64,000 nt of DNA from Gemmatimonadales bacterium UBA4456 (lineage in GTDB: Bacteria; Gemmatimonadota; Gemmatimonadetes; Longimicrobiales; Gaopeijiaceae): contig DGOW01000051.1 in assembly GCA_002390225.1 (NCBI GenBank), forward strand, positions 8,552 through 72,551, given 5' to 3'. The notes beneath the pieces are model-generated. The model searched no databases and was not told where the DNA came from. It saw only the letters and a list, made by a program, of their open reading frames with translations. Below, piece after piece: positions 61,748 to 64,000 of this stretch; positions within the stretch are counted from its first letter, which is position 1; every line of letters begins with the position of its first letter. The translations under genes and the position numbers were made by a program.

Positions 61748-62725
61748 TCATGTCACCTTCTTCACCTCGGCCTGTTTCACCGTCCGCCGGCTGGTCGGAC
61801 TCCCTTCCGTGGTGATCACCACGACCGATGCCAAGATGAAGGCCGCGGCCATGACGGAGCGGAGGGAGAGAGGCTCATTCGCGAACGCCCAACCAAGAAA
61901 CATCGCGACAACCGGATTCACGTATGCGTAGGTGCCTGCCCGAGACGGCGGTACCACCGTCAATAGCCAGACATAGGCAGCGTACCCGATGAGAGCCCCG
62001 AAGATGATGAGGTAGACGAACGCCCACCATGACCGAGCTGAGACCTGAGCGAAGGCGAAGCCGCTCGGCTCTTGAAACACCAGCGCCAGGACCGCGAAGA
62101 CCGCACTACCCGATAGCATCTGAGTGGCGACGAGCATACGCGGGCGTGGCGGATCCTTGGCATAGCGGGACGCGAGAGAGCCGATCGCCCAGCACAGGCT
62201 GCCGCCCAGAACCAGAACGGCGCCGAATAGCTCCTGCGGCCCACCCCCCCCGACGCCCGGAGATCCGGCGAGGATCCCGACGCCCGCGAATCCTCCCAGC
62301 AGCCCGACCGTCGCTCGCTTCGATGGGCGGCTTCTCGAGCCGAACACGGCGTCGAGGATCACCATCCAAAGCGGTACCGTGGCGACGATGAGGGCGACGA
62401 GACCACTCGGAACCCACTGCTCGGCGACGACCACCGCGCCATTGCCGCCCACCAGCAGCAGAGTACCCGAGATTGCGCCGCTCTTCCATTGAGCCCGGGT
62501 CGGCGCAGGGACACCCCGCAAACGGGACCAGGCATACAGGAGCAAGCCCGCGATCAAAAACCTGAACGCAGCCATCCCCAGAGGCGGCATCGTCTCGATC
62601 GCGAAACGGATCGCGAGGTACGTCGAGCCCCAGATGAGGTAGATCGAGGCGAAGGCAAGGAGAAGGGCACTGAGTGGCGGGTCCGCTCGATGCCCCACCC
62701 CCCGATGGGTAGTCGAGGAAGGCAT
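61748..62725 (-). CDS. EamA-family (DMT superfamily) transporter
   Basis: The 325-residue protein has about ten hydrophobic helices in two repeats of five. The motifs LIWGSTYLAIRFAIETMPPLGMAAFRF and YVNPVVAMFLGWAFANEPL resemble YedA/RhaT-like drug or metabolite exporters. The substrate is unknown. The first 16 residues are hydrophilic, with an ATG start at 62725. Confidence 0.9.
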   Translation of the reverse strand: MPSSTTHRGVGHRADPPLSALLLAFASIYLIWGSTYLAIRFAIETMPPLGMAAFRFLIAGLLLYAWSRLRGVPAPTRAQWKSGAISGTLLLVGGNGAVVVAEQWVPSGLVALIVATVPLWMVILDAVFGSRSRPSKRATVGLLGGFAGVGILAGSPGVGGGGPQELFGAVLVLGGSLCWAIGSLASRYAKDPPRPRMLVATQMLSGSAVFAVLALVFQEPSGFAFAQVSARSWWAFVYLIIFGALIGYAAYVWLLTVVPPSRAGTYAYVNPVVAMFLGWAFANEPLSLRSVMAAAFILASVVVITTEGSPTSRRTVKQAEVKKVT

Positions 62726-62754
62726 GCGGGAAGCTCGCGAGCTTCACAGGGAGG

Positions 62755-64000
62755 TCAATCCGACCCAAAGACGCCAGGTGATCGGTACTGAAGCGCCTCC
62801 GCGACGTGAGGCGCTTGAACCAGGTTCTGACCCTCCAGGTCAGCGAGGGTACGGCTGACGCGGAGGACTCGATCGACCGCCCGAGCTGAGGCTCGGCGAT
62901 CACGATGCCATGCCCGCAGCAGGGTCAGCCCGGCGGAGTCAGGGCGGGCGATCCGCGCGAGCAGCCCCCCCTTCGCTTCTGCGTTGCAATCGGTCCCCAG
63001 CTCATCCCGGTAGCGCTCCTGTTGCCTCTGCCGAGCGCGTTCGACCCGATTGCGCACGTCCGCGCTCGACTCACCAGTCGTGGTCCGGTCGAATGGCACG
63101 GCCGCAGGCGACCCCATCTCGACACGGACGTCGATGCGATCGATCAGCGGACCAGAGACACGCGCCCGATAGCGATCCAGTGCACGATCATCGCACCGGC
63201 ATCGATCCGATCCATCACCGCGGTACCCGCACGGGCACGGATTCATCGCAGCTACAAGCACGACACGAGCCGGCAGGTTCACGCAACCTGCTGCTCGGGA
63301 GAGGGTCAATGTGCCCTCCTCCAGCGGCTGTCGAAGAGACTCTAGCGTCCGACGATCGAACTCCGTCATCTCATCGAGAAACAGCACCCCTCGATGAGCT
63401 AGTGTGATCTCCCCGGGCCGGATGGGTCGACCTCCGCCCATCAGGCCGGCATAGCTCACGGTATGGTGGGGAGCACGGAACGGTCGTTCCAGCTCGAGTG
63501 CCCCGCTCACAAGTCCAACCGCGGACCGTACGCGAGCCACCTCCAGCGCTTCGGCTTCCGACAGTTCAGGCAAAATCGTCGGCAGGCGTCGGGCCAGCAT
63601 GGTCTTTCCGATTCCAGGCGGTCCGACCAGCAGAAGGTTGTGCCCACCAGCAGCACTGATCTCCAGAGCCCTTCGGGCCACGAGCTGGCCAATCACATCT
63701 CCGAGGTCCGGGCCAGGAATACTCTCCGCGCATGCTTGCGCCGCTCGATCCGGCCGTATCGGAGCCTTACGGCTGCGGAGGGACCCGACCAGTTCCCCGA
63801 GCGATGATACGCTCCAGACCTCCATACCATTCAACATCCTTGCCTCCGCATCGTTCGCCGTGGGTACGATGAGCCGTCGCGCCCCGGACCGTGCCGCGAG
63901 CATCGCTGCGGGAAGAACCCCAGGCACAGCGCGTACGCTGCCATCCAGCCCGAGCTCCCCGAGCACAACCGAATCACTCAGATCGATATCGTTCGGCAGC
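62755..64000 (-). CDS. comM: Mg-chelatase-like AAA ATPase, ComM/YifB family, 5' end beyond the window
   Basis: The visible 415 codons begin with LPNDIDLSDSVVLGELGLDGSVRAVPGVLPAA and are open to the window edge, so the N-terminus is missing. The Walker A VGPPGIGKTM, Walker B GVLFLDEM, and the NPCPCGYRG Cys-motif are present, and so is the ComM C-terminal domain. ComM helps branch migration in natural transformation in Vibrio, and YifB-type proteins are widespread; a competence role here is not shown. It stops 30 bp before the EamA gene. Confidence 0.93.
   Translation of the reverse strand, partial: LPNDIDLSDSVVLGELGLDGSVRAVPGVLPAAMLAARSGARRLIVPTANDAEARMLNGMEVWSVSSLGELVGSLRSRKAPIRPDRAAQACAESIPGPDLGDVIGQLVARRALEISAAGGHNLLLVGPPGIGKTMLARRLPTILPELSEAEALEVARVRSAVGLVSGALELERPFRAPHHTVSYAGLMGGGRPIRPGEITLAHRGVLFLDEMTEFDRRTLESLRQPLEEGTLTLSRAAGCVNLPARVVLVAAMNPCPCGYRGDGSDRCRCDDRALDRYRARVSGPLIDRIDVRVEMGSPAAVPFDRTTTGESSADVRNRVERARQRQQERYRDELGTDCNAEAKGGLLARIARPDSAGLTLLRAWHRDRRASARAVDRVLRVSRTLADLEGQNLVQAPHVAEALQYRSPGVFGSD

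Noticed and set aside
1..64000. Search for CRISPR arrays, tRNA/rRNA genes, insertion sequences and prophage genes
   Set aside because: I saw no regularly spaced repeats, no T-loop signature in a tRNA-like context, and no transposase, integrase or phage structural protein.

Overview
The window is a GC-rich, gene-dense piece of bacterial chromosome, almost entirely housekeeping genes, about 80% of them on the minus strand. I find no rRNA, tRNA, CRISPR array, insertion sequence, phage gene or restriction-modification system. The best taxonomic guess is Gemmatimonadota or a close FCB-type relative. This rests on the high GC, diderm features (lipoproteins, RseP, a beta-barrel-like protein), a short RpoD/SigA-type sigma factor without region 1.1, a GlmU-like sugar nucleotidyltransferase of the NTP_transf_4 type, GatCAB, and an archaeal/eukaryote-type ProRS. 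It is inference; no marker gene was compared with a database.

Layout. 1-4.1 kb holds small mixed units: rsmI (cut by the window edge), trxA, methylmalonyl-CoA epimerase, two lipoproteins, a truncated M48 peptidase remnant, a beta-barrel-like protein and a RidA-family protein. 4.2-19.6 kb is one long minus-strand run, ald-dut-mreBCD-mrdA-rodA-accD-folC-hisS-(membrane protein)-proS-lysA-guaA, with many 4-bp start/stop overlaps. It joins the elongasome to lipid, folate, aminoacyl-tRNA, lysine/DAP and GMP synthesis. 19.6-31.3 kb is the RNA and translation block, rimP-nusA-ylxQ-infB-ylxP-rbfA-truB-ribF-rpsO-pnp plus an M16 peptidase. It starts at a clear promoter followed by a terminator-like hairpin. 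31.5-43.8 kb carries a phasin-like protein, murA, a DUF948-type protein, a secreted zinc phospholipase C-like protein, gatCAB, a UvrD/PcrA helicase, a histidine kinase and serS. 44-47.5 kb is a plus-strand unit: a frameshifted response regulator, mannose-1-phosphate guanylyltransferase, a GlmU-like protein and a WalJ-type hydrolase. 47.5-56.4 kb is rplM-rpsI-rpsB-tsf-pyrH-frr-uppS-cdsA-dxr-rseP plus a DUF922 protein, again from a recognisable promoter. 56.6-64 kb has the sigma factor, lepB, an NtrC-family regulator, thpR, an EamA transporter and the 3' part of comM.

How they fit together: most genes serve growth, namely peptidoglycan precursor and lipid carrier supply (murA, uppS, dxr, lysA), the lateral-wall machinery (MreBCD, PBP2, RodA), ribosome assembly and initiation (RimP, RbfA, IF-2, S15, S9, L13, S2, EF-Ts, RRF), and membrane and envelope processing (CdsA, LepB, RseP).

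The points most worth a second look are a MurA with Asp at the fosfomycin-target Cys position, a probable attenuator ahead of rimP-nusA-infB, a structured leader that hides the rpsO ribosome binding site, a RidA-family protein without the deaminase Arg, a response regulator broken by one base, and acidic low-complexity tails recurring on several translation and RNA proteins. I found no clear new multi-gene system; the novelty here is at the level of RNA leaders and residue changes.
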